From Erwinia typographi (GTDB lineage Bacteria; Pseudomonadota; Gammaproteobacteria; Enterobacterales; Enterobacteriaceae): DNA of 64,000 nt. This document shows positions 63,809 through 64,000 of this stretch, one piece after another; position 1 is the first letter of the stretch; every line of letters begins with the position of its first letter. Location: NCBI RefSeq assembly GCF_000773975.1, contig NZ_JRUQ01000029.1, positions 1 to 64,000 of the forward strand, read 5' to 3'. The notes under the pieces are model-generated. The model was given only the letters and a program-made list of their open reading frames with translations, was not told the origin of the DNA and did no database searches. The position numbers and the translations under genes were made by a program.

Positions 63809-64000
63809 GGGCGTGTCGCCGGAGGTTAGCGCCTGCCAGCTTCTCCCCAGCCACTCATAAATTGCCCGATCGCTGTGACCAAGCCAGACCGGAGAGGGGA
63901 TCGCCCGTTCCCAGAAGTTCAGCGGCGAGGTAATGGCCAGCTGATTAGCCGGAGCCGGTAACGGGTTCAGGCCCTGCTGCTGGAAAAAGATCATCGCCCG
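63785..64000 (-). CDS. elyC: ElyC, envelope biogenesis factor (3' end only)
   Basis: The last 71 codons of a minus-strand gene that enters from the right edge. The sequence RAMIFFQQQGLNPLPAPANQ, followed by ERAIPSPVWLGHSDRAIYEWLGR, is the C-terminus of ElyC (YcbC, DUF218 domain), an inner-membrane factor needed for peptidoglycan synthesis at low temperature. The stop codon lies inside the 3' end of ycbJ. Confidence 0.9.
   Translation of the reverse strand, partial: RAMIFFQQQGLNPLPAPANQLAITSPLNFWERAIPSPVWLGHSDRAIYEWLGRSWQALTSGDTPSAEPGNQ

Overview
The window is a 64-kb piece of chromosome from a gamma-proteobacterium of the order Enterobacterales. The gene order is the E. coli 19-21 min backbone (grxA-nfsA-rimK-potFGHI-rlmC-art-ltaE-poxB-clpSA-infA-aat-cydDC-trxB-lrp-ftsK-lolA-rarA-serS-dms-pfl-focA-ycaO-serC-aroA-cmk-rpsA-ihfB-ycaI-msbA-lpxK-ycaQ-ycaR-kdsB-ycbJ-elyC), and nearly every protein matches its E. 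coli counterpart in length and motifs. Many genes present in E. coli at these positions are missing (hcp-hcr, ybjS-ybjT, aqpZ-ybjD-ybjX-macAB, serW, ycaM, ycaP, ycaL), and the base composition looks GC-rich. This suggests a relative outside Escherichia/Salmonella, perhaps Erwiniaceae (Erwinia/Pantoea-like); the genus cannot be fixed from the sequence alone.

Layout. 1-3042: glutaredoxin 1 (minus strand) divergent from ybjC-nfsA-rimK, then ybjN. 3463-7640: putrescine ABC transporter potFGHI. 7641-8251: an unusually long gene-free gap, then ybjO and rlmC. 9916-13647: the arginine transporter set on the minus strand (artP-I-Q-M and a separate artJ). 13851-15648: ybjP, and the coupled pair ybjQ-amiD. 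15683-19488: ltaE, poxB and lysO on the minus strand. 19815-22985: cspD, divergent clpS-clpA. 23085-28999: infA, aat, cydDC and trxB, all minus. 29532-37102: lrp, ftsK, lolA, rarA and serS, all plus. 37335-41882: an anaerobic DMSO reductase operon dmsABC that also carries its Tat chaperone gene dmsD. 42125-49584: ycaD, then pflA, pflB, focA and ycaO on the minus strand. 49797-55308: serC-aroA, cmk-rpsA and ihfB. 55517-63808: ycaI, msbA-lpxK, ycaQ, ycaR-kdsB, ycbJ, and the 3' end of elyC running off the right edge.

How the genes work together. The window is a housekeeping region. It covers polyamine and arginine import, regulated proteolysis (ClpS-ClpA, with Aat making N-degrons), cytochrome bd assembly (CydDC), redox and glutathione functions (GrxA, TrxB, NfsA), anaerobic metabolism (Dms, Pfl, FocA), outer-membrane biogenesis (LolA, MsbA, LpxK, KdsB, ElyC), chromosome segregation and replication repair (FtsK, RarA, IhfB), and translation (SerS, RpsA, InfA, RimK).

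I see no mobile element, prophage, CRISPR array, rRNA or tRNA, and no convincing undescribed multi-gene system. The observations worth following are small: a perfect CRP-type palindrome in the grxA leader, a perfect ARG box before potF, an FNR-type box before dmsA, a sigma-S-like poxB promoter, a 20-bp tandem repeat before ycaI, degenerate kinase motifs in YcbJ, a 611-bp gene-free potI-ybjO gap, and a fully one-sided strand distribution of KOPS-like octamers.
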